A stretch of 64,000 nt of DNA from Wenzhouxiangella limi (GCF_010499265.1 NZ_JAAGSC010000042.1:104505-168504); one strand, 5' to 3'; counted from the stretch's first letter, positions 19,700 through 27,794 are shown. Numbers and translations are program-made. The notes: generated by a model not told the origin, from the letters alone.

Positions 19700-20948
19700 T
19701 CCGCGCATCCTGGTGCTGGTGTCCGGGTCGATCGCCGCCTACAAGGCGCTCGACCTGCTCTCGCGCCTGAACAAGTGGGGCGCGGAGATCCGCGTGGTGC
19801 TGTCGGCCGGCGCCGAGCGCTTCGTCACCCCTTTGAGCGTGGAAGCGCTGACCGGGCGCCCGCCCTACCAGAGCCAGTTTGCCGCCGGCCAGGCCATGGC
19901 CCATATCCGGCTGGCCGAGTGGGCCGACCTGGTGTTGCTCTACCCGGCCTCGGCCTCGACCCTGAACCGCCTGGCCGCGGGTCTGGCCGACGATCTGATC
20001 GGCTCGCTGAGCCTGGCCCGCGACGACAAGACCCCGTTCTGGCTGGCGCCGGCGATGAATCCGAAGATGTGGGCCCATCCGGCGGTCCAGGCCTCTACGC
20101 AACGGCTGGACCAGTGGGGCTACCACATGCTGGCGCCGGCGGCCGGCTTGATGGCCTGCGGCGATGAGGGCGTGGGCCGGCTGGTCGAACCGGCCGAGGT
20201 GTTCGAGCAAATCCAACGCTACTTTGAACCCACAGCGGAACCCACAGCGGAACCGACAGCGGAACCCACAGCGGCCAGCGCGCCGGCGCTGCGCTGGCTG
20301 ATCACCGCCGGCGGCACCCGCGAGCCGATAGACGCGGTGCGCTATCTGGGCAATTACAGCAGCGGCCGCACCGGCTCGGAGCTGGCCCAGTACTTTCTCG
20401 ATCAGGGCGATGAGGTCACGCTGCTGGGCGCCCGCCACGCGCTCGTGCCCGAGGCCCAGGAACGCCTGACCCTGCATCGGTTCTCCAGCGTGGCCGAGCT
20501 CGAGTCCGGCCTGCGCCAGGCGCTGCAGACGCAGGCTTTTGATGCCGTGGTCCACGCCGCCGCGGTCAGCGACTACCGCGTCGTCGACGCCCAGCCCGAC
20601 CTGAAGCTGGACTCGGTCGACGCCGAGCGCACCCTGCGCCTGGAACGAACGCCCAAACTGCTCGACCGGATCCGGCGCTGGGCCGACGACGACACGCTTT
20701 ACCTGGTCGGCTTCAAGCTTCTCGTCGCCTCGACGCCCGAAACCGTCGCCGAGGCCGTAAAGCGCCAGCTGAGTGCCGCGCGCCCCGACCTGGTCGTGGT
20801 CAACGACCTCCGCGACGTCGACGACCAGCGCCACCGAGGCGAGATCTGGAAAGGCGGCCAAGCGGCCGGCCGCTTCCAGGACCGCCGCCAGCTGGCCCGC
20901 CAGATCCGCGCCGAGCGCCTTCAGCACGCCCGCGACGCTGTTCGATGA
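19686..20948 (+). CDS. coaBC: Bifunctional phosphopantothenoylcysteine decarboxylase / phosphopantothenate--cysteine ligase
   Basis: The 420-residue fusion carries out two CoA steps. The CoaC half (residues 1-180) has 'VSGSIAAYKALDL', the catalytic His in 'AHIRLAEWAD', 'LAPAMNPKMW' and the Cys of 'LMACGDEGVGRL'. The CoaB half starts near residue 200 with 'ITAGGTREPIDAVRYLGNYSSG' and 'VVHAAAVSDYRV'. Later CoaB motifs are unusual: 'LVGFKLLVAS' stands where most bacterial enzymes have G-F-A-A-E-T, and 'VVNDL' for A-N-D-V. The halves are joined by a linker coded by four 12-base repeats. It overlaps panC by 14 bases and coaX by 4. Confidence 0.92.
   Translation: MSRSSPRILVLVSGSIAAYKALDLLSRLNKWGAEIRVVLSAGAERFVTPLSVEALTGRPPYQSQFAAGQAMAHIRLAEWADLVLLYPASASTLNRLAAGLADDLIGSLSLARDDKTPFWLAPAMNPKMWAHPAVQASTQRLDQWGYHMLAPAAGLMACGDEGVGRLVEPAEVFEQIQRYFEPTAEPTAEPTAEPTAASAPALRWLITAGGTREPIDAVRYLGNYSSGRTGSELAQYFLDQGDEVTLLGARHALVPEAQERLTLHRFSSVAELESGLRQALQTQAFDAVVHAAAVSDYRVVDAQPDLKLDSVDAERTLRLERTPKLLDRIRRWADDDTLYLVGFKLLVASTPETVAEAVKRQLSAARPDLVVVNDLRDVDDQRHRGEIWKGGQAAGRFQDRRQLARQIRAERLQHARDAVR
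20226..20273 (+). repeat. Four tandem 12-base repeats inside coaBC
   Basis: GAACCCACAGCG is repeated at 20226, 20238, 20250 (one C-to-G change) and 20262, without gaps. It encodes Glu-Pro-Thr-Ala four times, a flexible linker between the CoaC and CoaB domains. Because the unit is 12 bases, gain or loss of copies would keep the frame and only change linker length. Confidence 0.95.
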
Positions 20949-21754
20949 TGCTGTGCCTGGACATCGGCAACAGCCGCACCAAGGGCGGCGTGGCCGAGGA
21001 TGGCGAGATTCGCGCCCGGTTTCAGATCGACACCCGCCGGACGCGCGCGGCCGAGGATCTTCGAGCATGCCTGGCCCAGGCCCTGGCCGAGAGCGGGCAG
21101 CCGGCCGAATCGATCACGGCGGTGAGCGCCTGTACGGTGGTCGCTGAACTTCGCCCGACCGTCGACCAGGCCTGCCAAGCGCTGTTCGCCGTGGCGCCCT
21201 TCTGGCTCGAGGCCGGCACCGAAACCGGACTGACCATCCACTACCACCAGCCCGCCGAGCTGGGTGCCGACCGGCTGGCGGCGGCGGTCGGCGCCTGCGG
21301 CCGGTGGCCGGGGCGCGACTGCATCGTCATCGACTGCGGCACCGCCATCACCTTCTGCGCCATTGACCGCGAGCGCAACTATCGCGGCGGCGCGATCGCG
21401 CCCGGCCCCGAGCTGGGCGCCAGGGCCCTGCACCGGGAGACCGCCGCGCTGCCGCTGGTGGAAATTGGCCAGGCGCCGGACGCGCTCGGGCGCTCGACAG
21501 CCGAGGGCATCCGCTCGGGCCTGTACCATGGCGCGGTCGGCACCATCCGCGAGATCACCGCGGGCCTGAAAGCCGAGGCGTTTGCCGGCTCTGAAGTGCT
21601 GGTGGTCGGCACCGGTGGTGGGGCTGAACGATTGGCCGCCGGCGCGGTCTTTGACCTCGTCGACCCGGACCTGGTCCTGCACGGACTGATCCTGGCCCAC
21701 GAACAAAACCAGAGTCCGGGAACGCCCGGATCCGCAAGGAAGCGTTTGAAATGA
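20945..21754 (+). CDS. coaX: Type III pantothenate kinase
   Basis: The 269-residue kinase phosphorylates pantothenate in the first committed CoA step. As an ASKHA-fold type III enzyme it has 'CLDIGNSRTKGG' (phosphate loop), 'LGADRLAAAVGA', 'VIDCGTAITFCAID' and 'GGAIAPGPELGARAL'. Type III kinases are usually not inhibited by CoA and can need a monovalent cation; that is family knowledge. Two consecutive ATGs (20945, 20948) are possible starts, the first in an ATGA overlap with coaBC. The stop overlaps the panD ATG. The C-terminal tail after 'LAHEQNQ' is low-complexity. Confidence 0.94.
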   Translation: MMLCLDIGNSRTKGGVAEDGEIRARFQIDTRRTRAAEDLRACLAQALAESGQPAESITAVSACTVVAELRPTVDQACQALFAVAPFWLEAGTETGLTIHYHQPAELGADRLAAAVGACGRWPGRDCIVIDCGTAITFCAIDRERNYRGGAIAPGPELGARALHRETAALPLVEIGQAPDALGRSTAEGIRSGLYHGAVGTIREITAGLKAEAFAGSEVLVVGTGGGAERLAAGAVFDLVDPDLVLHGLILAHEQNQSPGTPGSARKRLK

Positions 21755-22101
21755 TTCTGACCCTGCTTAAATCGAAACTGCATCGGGCCACGGTCACCGA
21801 TGCCAACCTGGAATACGAGGGCTCGATCTCGATCGATCCGACGCTGATTGCCGCCGCCGAGTTGCTGCCGTTCGAGCGCGTGGAAGTCTACAACTGCAAC
21901 AACGGCGCGCGCTTTGCCACCTACGTCATCGAAGGCCAGGCCGGCGAAGTCTGCCTCAACGGCGCCGCCGCCCGCTGCGCTTTACCCGGCGACCGGGTGA
22001 TCATCGCCAGTTACTGCCAGCTGGAATCCGAGCAGGCCACGCGGCATCAACCGCGCCTGGTCCTGCTCGGGCCCGACAACGCCATCACCGATCCCGGCTG
22101 A
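21751..22101 (+). CDS. panD: Aspartate 1-decarboxylase proenzyme
   Basis: The 116-residue proenzyme makes beta-alanine from aspartate for pantothenate. It self-cleaves before Ser25 in 'YEGSISID', creating the pyruvoyl group; the position matches E. coli. Also seen are 'LKSKLHRATVTDANL', 'VYNCNNGARF' (catalytic region), 'CLNGAAAR' and 'DRVIIASYC'. Length is close to the 126 of E. coli, missing some C-terminal residues. It overlaps coaX by 4 bases and ends the operon, with the convergent DUF2334 gene ending at the very next base, so any terminator must lie inside that gene. Confidence 0.94.
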   Translation: MILTLLKSKLHRATVTDANLEYEGSISIDPTLIAAAELLPFERVEVYNCNNGARFATYVIEGQAGEVCLNGAAARCALPGDRVIIASYCQLESEQATRHQPRLVLLGPDNAITDPG

Positions 22102-22806
22102 TCAGCCGCGCTGGTCGGCCAGATCGCGGTAGGCCAGCGCCTGCCCACCCTGCCCTATCCACTGGCGCAGCGAATCGGCCAGGCGCAGATCGAAATCGAA
22201 AGGATGGATGCCCAGCCGCAGCGGCCGGTCGCTGGATCGTGCCCAGCCGCGGTTGAGGCGGTTGAAGCCGGCCACGAAGGCCGCGCGCAGCGCGGTGTCG
22301 GTCTCGAACCCGGCCATCGGCAGGCGATGGAAGCGTTGAGCCCGCGCATCGTAGACCCCGCTCAGGGTTTCGTGGAAATCGAACGGCAGGCGGTCGAGCA
22401 GGCCGTGCGGCACCGGCCCCATGGCCCAGGCCGGCGGCACGTAGAGCTGCGGCGCCGGCAGCCCATGATCTGCAAACCAGGCCCGGTTGCGCAGCATCAG
22501 CCGCACAATGCCGAAGCGCGACAGCGCCAGGTGCTCGGCCGCGCGGCGCGAGATCAGGCAGCTGTGCAGCCAGTGCTTGGGTCCGCGGATGCGGCCGACC
22601 TGGTGACACCAGCCGTGACCGGCCAGCTCTGCCCCCTCGGCGACCATCGCCTTGAGCGCCTCGATCGCGCGCGCGTCCCAGCCGGTGCCCGGCACGACCA
22701 GCAGGGTGACCGGCACCAGGCCGGCGCTGTGCAGGCGCTCGAAAATGCCGCGCGTGCGGTCCAGCGTGGCCGGCATCACGTCATGGATGGAAACCAGCAG
22801 CCGCAT
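22102..22806 (-). CDS. DUF2334 / polysaccharide deacetylase-like protein
   Basis: The 234-residue protein has the carbohydrate esterase 4-like layout seen in DUF2334: 'LLVSIHDVMPATLD' with the metal-binding His-Asp, 'ELAGHGWCHQVG' with the second metal site, and 'RLGIHPFDFD' near the end with the late catalytic His. It has no signal peptide, so it would act in the cytoplasm. It may deacetylate a sugar intermediate; substrate is unknown. Its ATG 22806 shares a base with the stop of the glycosyltransferase gene (TGATG), so the two proteins are made together and probably act on the same glycan or glycolipid. Confidence 0.82.
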   Translation of the reverse strand: MRLLVSIHDVMPATLDRTRGIFERLHSAGLVPVTLLVVPGTGWDARAIEALKAMVAEGAELAGHGWCHQVGRIRGPKHWLHSCLISRRAAEHLALSRFGIVRLMLRNRAWFADHGLPAPQLYVPPAWAMGPVPHGLLDRLPFDFHETLSGVYDARAQRFHRLPMAGFETDTALRAAFVAGFNRLNRGWARSSDRPLRLGIHPFDFDLRLADSLRQWIGQGGQALAYRDLADQRG

Positions 22807-23906
22807 CAGCGCCGTCCTTGCGCCGCGCCGGCCAGCAGCGTCTGCCACTGGGCCAGACTGCGCCGGTTGAGTCGGCGGGCGGCGCTGCAGCCGTGCTCGG
22901 CGCGCGCCCGGCGCTGCTGTGGCGTTTCCTTGACCAGATCCGACAGCACGACATGCAGCGGCGTTTCCCGCTCGAAGACCACCAGGTGCTCGGCCAGCTC
23001 GGGCCACTCGGCGATACCGCAGGTGCGGGTCACGCACACCAGCCGCTGGCGGGCCATGGCCTCCAGCGCCACGCTGCCGAAGGACTCCAGCTCCGAGGGC
23101 AACACCAGGCAGTCGCTGGCGTCCATCTGCGCCAGCAGCGCGCCGCGGCTGAGCCAGCCGGTGTAGTCCAGGTTGTCCAACTCATGCGCGGCGCGCTCGA
23201 CCTCCGGGCGCAGCGGGCCCTCGCCGGCGATGGTGAAGCGCAGCTTGGGCATCCGCCGGGCCGCCTCCAGCACCTGGCCCAGGCGCTTCTCCGGGGCCAG
23301 CCGGCCGGCAAACAGCACCCGCCGCAATTCCGCCCCGGCTGGGGCGACCGGTGTTTCCAGCACGCCGGGCGGCAGCAGCGTGCCGATGCACGCCGTGCGA
23401 TGCGCGCCCAGGCTCTGGGCCAGCTCGATCATCGCGTCGGAATTGCACAGCACCTGCTCAGCGCGCCGGAACATCCAGCGGTCGATCATACGAAAGTAGC
23501 GGCGGCTGAGCACGCGCAGCAGCGGATGGCCGTAGACATCGGTGACCGCGGCGTAGTCGGTGTGAAAGCCGATCAGCAGGCGGGTCCCGGTCTTGCGCGC
23601 CCAGCGCGCCCCCAGCAGACCGAAGGGGCCGGGCGTGGCGCAGACGACCACTTCGGGTCCATGGGCGCGCAGGCAGCGCCCAAAATCCCGCGGCGAAGGC
23701 AGCACCAGCGCCTGGGTGCCGTCTCCCGGCAGCGGCAGACGCAGCCAGCGCTTGACCGGGCCGCCCGGGGCCACGGCCAGGCAGTCGAATTCGGCCGCCG
23801 GCAGCTGTGCGGCCAAGTCGCAGTAGTAGGCGCCGACGCCGTTGCGCTCGGGCGTTGCGTCGGAGACAAACGCCACCCGCACCGGCCGCTCGGTAACCTC
23901 AGTCAT
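22806..23906 (-). CDS. GT4-family glycosyltransferase
   Basis: This 366-residue GT-B enzyme has the N-terminal 'VRVAFVSDATPERNGVGAYYCDLA' loop and the C-terminal donor domain with 'RRVLFAGRLAPEKRLGQVLEA', 'FTIAGEGPLRPEVE', 'YTGWLSRGALLAQMDASD' and the E-x7-E pair in 'LPSELESFGSVALEAMA'. These are GT4 features; related enzymes include diacylglycerol and mannosyl transferases (SqdX-, PimB-like). The N-terminal half contains 'LLIGFHTDYAA', also common in lipid-directed GT4 enzymes. ATG 23906 was chosen by its match to the family start. It overlaps the sulfotransferase by 8 bases upstream and the DUF2334 gene by one downstream. Confidence 0.88.
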   Translation of the reverse strand: MTEVTERPVRVAFVSDATPERNGVGAYYCDLAAQLPAAEFDCLAVAPGGPVKRWLRLPLPGDGTQALVLPSPRDFGRCLRAHGPEVVVCATPGPFGLLGARWARKTGTRLLIGFHTDYAAVTDVYGHPLLRVLSRRYFRMIDRWMFRRAEQVLCNSDAMIELAQSLGAHRTACIGTLLPPGVLETPVAPAGAELRRVLFAGRLAPEKRLGQVLEAARRMPKLRFTIAGEGPLRPEVERAAHELDNLDYTGWLSRGALLAQMDASDCLVLPSELESFGSVALEAMARQRLVCVTRTCGIAEWPELAEHLVVFERETPLHVVLSDLVKETPQQRRARAEHGCSAARRLNRRSLAQWQTLLAGAAQGRR

Positions 23907-25056
23907 CGCGATGCGCCGCGGCCGCTGCCGGGTACACGCCAGCGAAACGCCGCTGGATGGCCGCACTGGTCAGCCCGAAATCGGCCGGGCGATAGCGATG
24001 GCCCGAGCGAAACGCGCGCGAGCGCCGATCGGCCTCGGCCAAAGCCCGCTCGAAGTCGGCTCCGACGGGAAGACCGAGCTGGCGATACGCGGCGCGAACG
24101 GTTTCGGCCAGACGCTGGTGCAGGTCCTGATTGGCCACCGGCACCACGCGTTGCGGATGGGACTGGCCAAAGTCGGCCAGGTGGCGGTAGTAGAAAGCCA
24201 GCAGGTCGATCAACCGATTTCTGACCGCCAGCGGCACGCCGTCGAACCCGGCCGCGCGCAGCGCCGGCTCGATGCTGCTGAGCTGCGAGGGCACGGTGGC
24301 CTGCGGATCGCGATGGCAGGCGAAAAAACAGGCGTCGGGAAAGACCGTCAGCAGGCTCTCCGGCGAGCCCGAGAAAGACGCGTTCTTGGACAAAAAGCGC
24401 TTCTCGGGCCCGTGCACATAGAGGTGCTTTTGCACGCAGGCGGCATAAAACCGCATCAAGCGCGCGCTCTCTTCGGGCGCCACCGCGCGGTCCAGCCGCG
24501 CCGTGCGCCACAGCCAGTCGGCGTGGGGAAAGACGGTGATGAGGATAAAGCACTGCATCGCCGGCAACAGCACCAGAAAATCCTCTTCCGGCGCGTCCAG
24601 CGCCAGCGGGTGGACCTCGGCCATGCCGCCGCCCAGCCTGCGGCCCACGAAACCACCGAGCCGCGCCATCGGACTGCCGATCCTGCGATCTGCCCGGGCC
24701 AGCGCCAGAAGCAGCCGCCGACCGCTGATCGACAGCCCGAACAGGCACTCCCACAGGCGCAACGTCGTCGTGGCCGGATCCTGCGACAGGACGTGGTGCA
24801 GGTGGGTCGTGCCCGAACGCGGCGGGCCGAGCACGAACACCGGCTTGCGCACCTCAACCTCGCGCCAGTCGCCAAACAGGATCTCATCAAGCGCGAAACC
24901 GACCCAGTGCAGCAGCTGCAGGATCATGAAAACCGGCCAGCACAGCGCGATCAGCAAAGCGCCGAGCAGCGAGCGCCCCTCGCGCAACGGCGAGACCAGG
25001 ACGCTCAGCCACAGGCGGCTGGACAGAAACAGGCTGGACAGAAACAGACGAAACAT
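23899..25056 (-). CDS. Sulfotransferase family protein with N-terminal membrane segment
   Basis: The 385-residue protein has 'VFVLGPPRSGTTHLHHVL', the 5'-phosphosulfate loop for PAPS, and later 'FLSKNASFSG' and 'CHRDPQATVPSQLSS', the 3'-phosphate-binding Arg and Ser region. A hydrophobic stretch near residues 30-55 (LLIALCWPVFMILQLLHWVGFAL is cut here as 'LLIALCWPVFMILQ' plus 'LLHWVGFAL') suggests a membrane anchor. It should move sulfate onto a lipid or sugar. It heads the three-gene operon with the GT4 and DUF2334 genes, so a sulfated glycolipid or glycan is a reasonable guess. No sulfate-activation (cysND, cysC) genes are in the window. Confidence 0.85.
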   Translation of the reverse strand: MFRLFLSSLFLSSRLWLSVLVSPLREGRSLLGALLIALCWPVFMILQLLHWVGFALDEILFGDWREVEVRKPVFVLGPPRSGTTHLHHVLSQDPATTTLRLWECLFGLSISGRRLLLALARADRRIGSPMARLGGFVGRRLGGGMAEVHPLALDAPEEDFLVLLPAMQCFILITVFPHADWLWRTARLDRAVAPEESARLMRFYAACVQKHLYVHGPEKRFLSKNASFSGSPESLLTVFPDACFFACHRDPQATVPSQLSSIEPALRAAGFDGVPLAVRNRLIDLLAFYYRHLADFGQSHPQRVVPVANQDLHQRLAETVRAAYRQLGLPVGADFERALAEADRRSRAFRSGHRYRPADFGLTSAAIQRRFAGVYPAAAAAHRDD

Positions 25057-25211
25057 ACCGGGACCGGCGCGGCGAACGCCGGGAAGTATCTCACAGCCTT
25101 CCCGGCCCGCGTAATGGAGCGATCGACTTCATCACCGGCAGCGTGCTGGCGTCAGGGCGGCGCCTGGACGACCGGGTCGCACTGCTCCGGCCCGGCGAAA
25201 AAACAAAGAGA

Positions 25212-25577
25212 AGAGCCGGCCTGTAAGCCGGGTTCTGTCGAGGACAGTCATTCATCTGGGACGCCCGTCACCGGACGCCTCGTGCGGCCTACCCGGGTGC
25301 AGCGCGGGCCACGCCATCGCACCCCTATTTGGCCTTGCTCCAGGTGGGGTTTGCCGTGCCGTGCCTGTTGCCAGCCACGCGGTGCGCTCTTACCGCACCT
25401 TTTCACCCTTGCCTGATCCCCGTTAAGGGCCATCGGCGGTCTGTTTTCTGCGGCACTTTCCGTAGTTGCACCGTCGCCAGCCCAACCCCCAGGCGTTACC
25501 TGGCACCCTGCCCTGTGGAGCCCGGACTTTCCTCCATGCCGCAAAAGCGACACAGCGACTGTCCGGCCGACTCTTCA
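25212..25577 (-). ncRNA. rnpB: RNase P RNA (type A)
   Basis: The minus strand carries the conserved core of bacterial RNase P RNA: GGAGGAAAGTCCGGGCTCC near the 5' side (25520-25540), 'GGGCAGGGTGCCAGGTAACG', the region 'AAGGGTGAAAAGGTGCGGT', and 'ACAGAACCCGGCTTAC' near the 3' side. The ends pair perfectly as helix P1: bases 25565-25574 with 25212-25221. A -10-like TATCAT at 25590-25585 fits a start near 25577. After P1 a T-rich run (25206-25198) would end transcription. About 365 nt, close to the usual length. The promoter lies against the end of the upstream methyltransferase gene. Confidence 0.96.
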
Positions 25578-25595
25578 AGGACTGATGATAGTCGA

Positions 25596-26774
25596 TCAGG
25601 GCCGGTCTCGATACAGCTGACCGGCAAAGACCAGGCCGCGCTCGCCGCGCCGGCTGAGCGCGCTGACGACCAGGTAGGGATCAGGCTCGGATTCCGGCCA
25701 CGGCACTCGGGAGCTGAAACCGCAGCGCGCCAGCCGTTCATCGCCCAGCACCCTGGCCACCTCCGGCGTCGGCTCATCCGGATCCAGGCTGACCGTCTGA
25801 CCGGCAAACTCGATCTCCAGGGCGTCCAGATCGCCGTCGTCGATCGACGCCGCCCAGCCTTCAAGGACCAGCGCGTCGTTTTCCCGGCGGTGAACATCCA
25901 GCCAGCCGCGCGCGCCGCGGCGGAAGTCCTCCAGCCCGATCAGATCGGGTCCGTCCGGGCCGGTGCAGATGTAGACATCCTGCTCATGGGCCAGCAGCTT
26001 GCGAAAACGTCGGTAGCGCAGGCCTGAGCCAAACGCCGATCGGGTCGCGGCGCGGACGTAATCCTCGGACACGAAGCTGGTGCCGTAGATCTGGCCGTCC
26101 AGGCCCTCGTTCTCGCTTTGGCCGAAATAAAGCAGACCGTTTTCCGGCAGCCGGGCGTCGGCCGGCAGCAGGGCCTGGTCGTGGACGCTGAAGCACAGGA
26201 TGCCGCCGGGCGTCAGCAGCCCGGCGAGCCGATCCAGCCAGCGCTGAAACAGCCCGTCGGGCAGGTGCGAGAACAGCGAGGCCACCCAGATGACGTCGAA
26301 GCGCTGCTCGGGCCGGAAATCTTCCGGCGCGGCGCTGGAATACAGCCCGTGAACGCCGTATCGATCAACCACGTGATCCACCGCCCCGCGCTGAACCTCG
26401 GCCGCCCAGATTTGCTCAGGATCCAGGCTGTGAACCAGAAAACGCAGCAGGCGGCCGTAGCCGCAGGCGAAATCCAGCACCCGCAGATCGTCTCGATCAC
26501 CAAAAACCCGCTCGATGATCTGACGCACGGTCTGGTACTGCTGCAGGGCAACGGCGAAATACTGGCTCACCGCCAGCCCCGCGTCCTGATGATGGCGCAG
26601 GGAAAACTCCAGCATCTGGCAGTCGGGGTGAATCCGGGTGGCGAGCTGCGCGGGCGCGACCGTCGCCGGCAGGTAGGGACAGTGCCGATTCAGCACCGCC
26701 GGCAGGCGCGGGTGAGCGAGCTGGCGCTCGGCCGCCGCGCGCAGGGCCAGATCAGGGGGCTCGGGCAAGGTCAT
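25596..26774 (-). CDS. Class I SAM-dependent methyltransferase with C-terminal extension
   Basis: The 392-residue protein has a SAM-binding core in its middle: 'VLDFACGYGRLLRFLV' (motif I), 'FDVIWVASLFSHLPD' (motif IV) and 'LLTPGGILCFSVHDQ'. After it, from about residue 290, is a separate domain ('LVLEGWAASIDDGDLDALEI') of unknown role with a 'GWA' motif also seen next to some glycosyltransferase domains. The substrate is not evident. The core pattern repeats in the divergent gene at 26873, so the two are paralogues. rnpB starts 19 bases after its stop on the same strand. Confidence 0.82.
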   Translation of the reverse strand: MTLPEPPDLALRAAAERQLAHPRLPAVLNRHCPYLPATVAPAQLATRIHPDCQMLEFSLRHHQDAGLAVSQYFAVALQQYQTVRQIIERVFGDRDDLRVLDFACGYGRLLRFLVHSLDPEQIWAAEVQRGAVDHVVDRYGVHGLYSSAAPEDFRPEQRFDVIWVASLFSHLPDGLFQRWLDRLAGLLTPGGILCFSVHDQALLPADARLPENGLLYFGQSENEGLDGQIYGTSFVSEDYVRAATRSAFGSGLRYRRFRKLLAHEQDVYICTGPDGPDLIGLEDFRRGARGWLDVHRRENDALVLEGWAASIDDGDLDALEIEFAGQTVSLDPDEPTPEVARVLGDERLARCGFSSRVPWPESEPDPYLVVSALSRRGERGLVFAGQLYRDRP

Positions 26775-26872
26775 CGGGACTCCTCCGGGACAAGCTTGCG
26801 AATGCTACCATTCCGAAGCCCGCCAACCGCGGCTGCATCACCCCCGCCGAACTTGCTGTCAGAAAGAGCATC

Positions 26873-27751
26873 ATGGGAACTGCCGAATCGATCCAACCGC
26901 TGCTGCGCCGGGCCGCGACGCTGGAAAGCGAACAGCCCGACCAGGCCGGGGCGCTGTACGCGCAGGCGCTGGTCCAGGACCCGGCCTGCCTGACAGCGCA
27001 CAACGCGCTCGAGCGCCTGGGTCATCGGCAACGCTTCAGCCACTGGATGCGGATCAACTGCCGTATCCATCCCGACGACGATATCTTCGCCTTCATCGCC
27101 CGCTCGCCGGAATCGACCAACCCGATCCGCGACTACCTGGCCGACGGCTGGCGCACGCTCAGCGAGCTGATGCTGCTGCTCGAAGCCCTTGACCAGCCGC
27201 TGCTCAAGACCGAAAGCCTGCTGGAGTTTGCCTGCGGCTTCGGTCGCTTCACCCGCCACCTGGCGCCGGTTCTGCCCGGACGGGTGACCTGCGCCGACGT
27301 ACTGCCCGGCTCGGTGGACTTCGTGCGCGAGCAGTTCGGGGTCGCGGCGTTCGAGTCGGCCATGGCGCCGGAACGGCTGCGCGTTCCCGGGCGCTACGAC
27401 CTGGTGTTCGTGCTGTCGCTGTTTACCCACCTGCCGGTCTCGGCCTGGCGCACCTGGCTGCAGACCCTGGCCGGCGCGGTCAAGCCCGGCGGCCTGCTGC
27501 TGCTGAGCTTCCACAACGAGCAGGCCGCGGCCGAGTTCGGCGTGAGCTTCGACGACAGCGGCATTTTCTTTCAGCCCAGCAGCGAATCACCGACCCTGGA
27601 CGCGCAGCGCTACGGGACCACCCTGACCACGCGAAAAGTCATCGAGGATGAAATCGCCGCGGCCCTGGATACGCCTATCGCCCTGTACCGGGAGCGCGCG
27701 TTCTGGGTGGGCCAGGACGCGGTCGCCATCCGCATCGGCGATAGCAGCTGA
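26873..27751 (+). CDS. Class I SAM-dependent methyltransferase with TPR-like N-terminus
   Basis: The 292-residue protein starts with a helical, TPR-like segment ('QAGALYAQALVQDPACLTAHN') followed by a methyltransferase core: 'LLEFACGFGRFTRHLA', 'YDLVFVLSLFTHLPVSAW' and 'KPGGLLLLSFHNEQ'. The same three blocks, in the same words, appear in the gene on the other side of the 98-base gap at 26775-26872, which must hold both promoters. TPR segments joined to methyltransferases often occur in glycan clusters. Substrate unknown. It meets the zinc peptidase gene tail to tail. Confidence 0.82.
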   Translation: MGTAESIQPLLRRAATLESEQPDQAGALYAQALVQDPACLTAHNALERLGHRQRFSHWMRINCRIHPDDDIFAFIARSPESTNPIRDYLADGWRTLSELMLLLEALDQPLLKTESLLEFACGFGRFTRHLAPVLPGRVTCADVLPGSVDFVREQFGVAAFESAMAPERLRVPGRYDLVFVLSLFTHLPVSAWRTWLQTLAGAVKPGGLLLLSFHNEQAAAEFGVSFDDSGIFFQPSSESPTLDAQRYGTTLTTRKVIEDEIAAALDTPIALYRERAFWVGQDAVAIRIGDSS

Positions 27752-27794
27752 GCACCTTGGCGCTCCTGGGGCCGCGCGGCCAATCAGCTAAGGC

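Noticed and set aside
17699..19708. 669-codon antisense frame over psd, panB and panC
   Set aside because: The sense genes have complete enzyme motifs; the antisense protein is low-complexity His/Arg/Gly/Ala sequence.
20226..20273. CRISPR-like repeat
   Set aside because: Units are contiguous, 12 bases long and in frame inside coaBC; there are no spacers and no cas genes.
27757..27783. Palindrome GGCCGCGCGGCC between the second methyltransferase and the zinc peptidase gene
   Set aside because: It has no loop, and the flanking TTGGC/GCCAA pair is offset from it, so a real terminator hairpin is doubtful in such GC-rich sequence.
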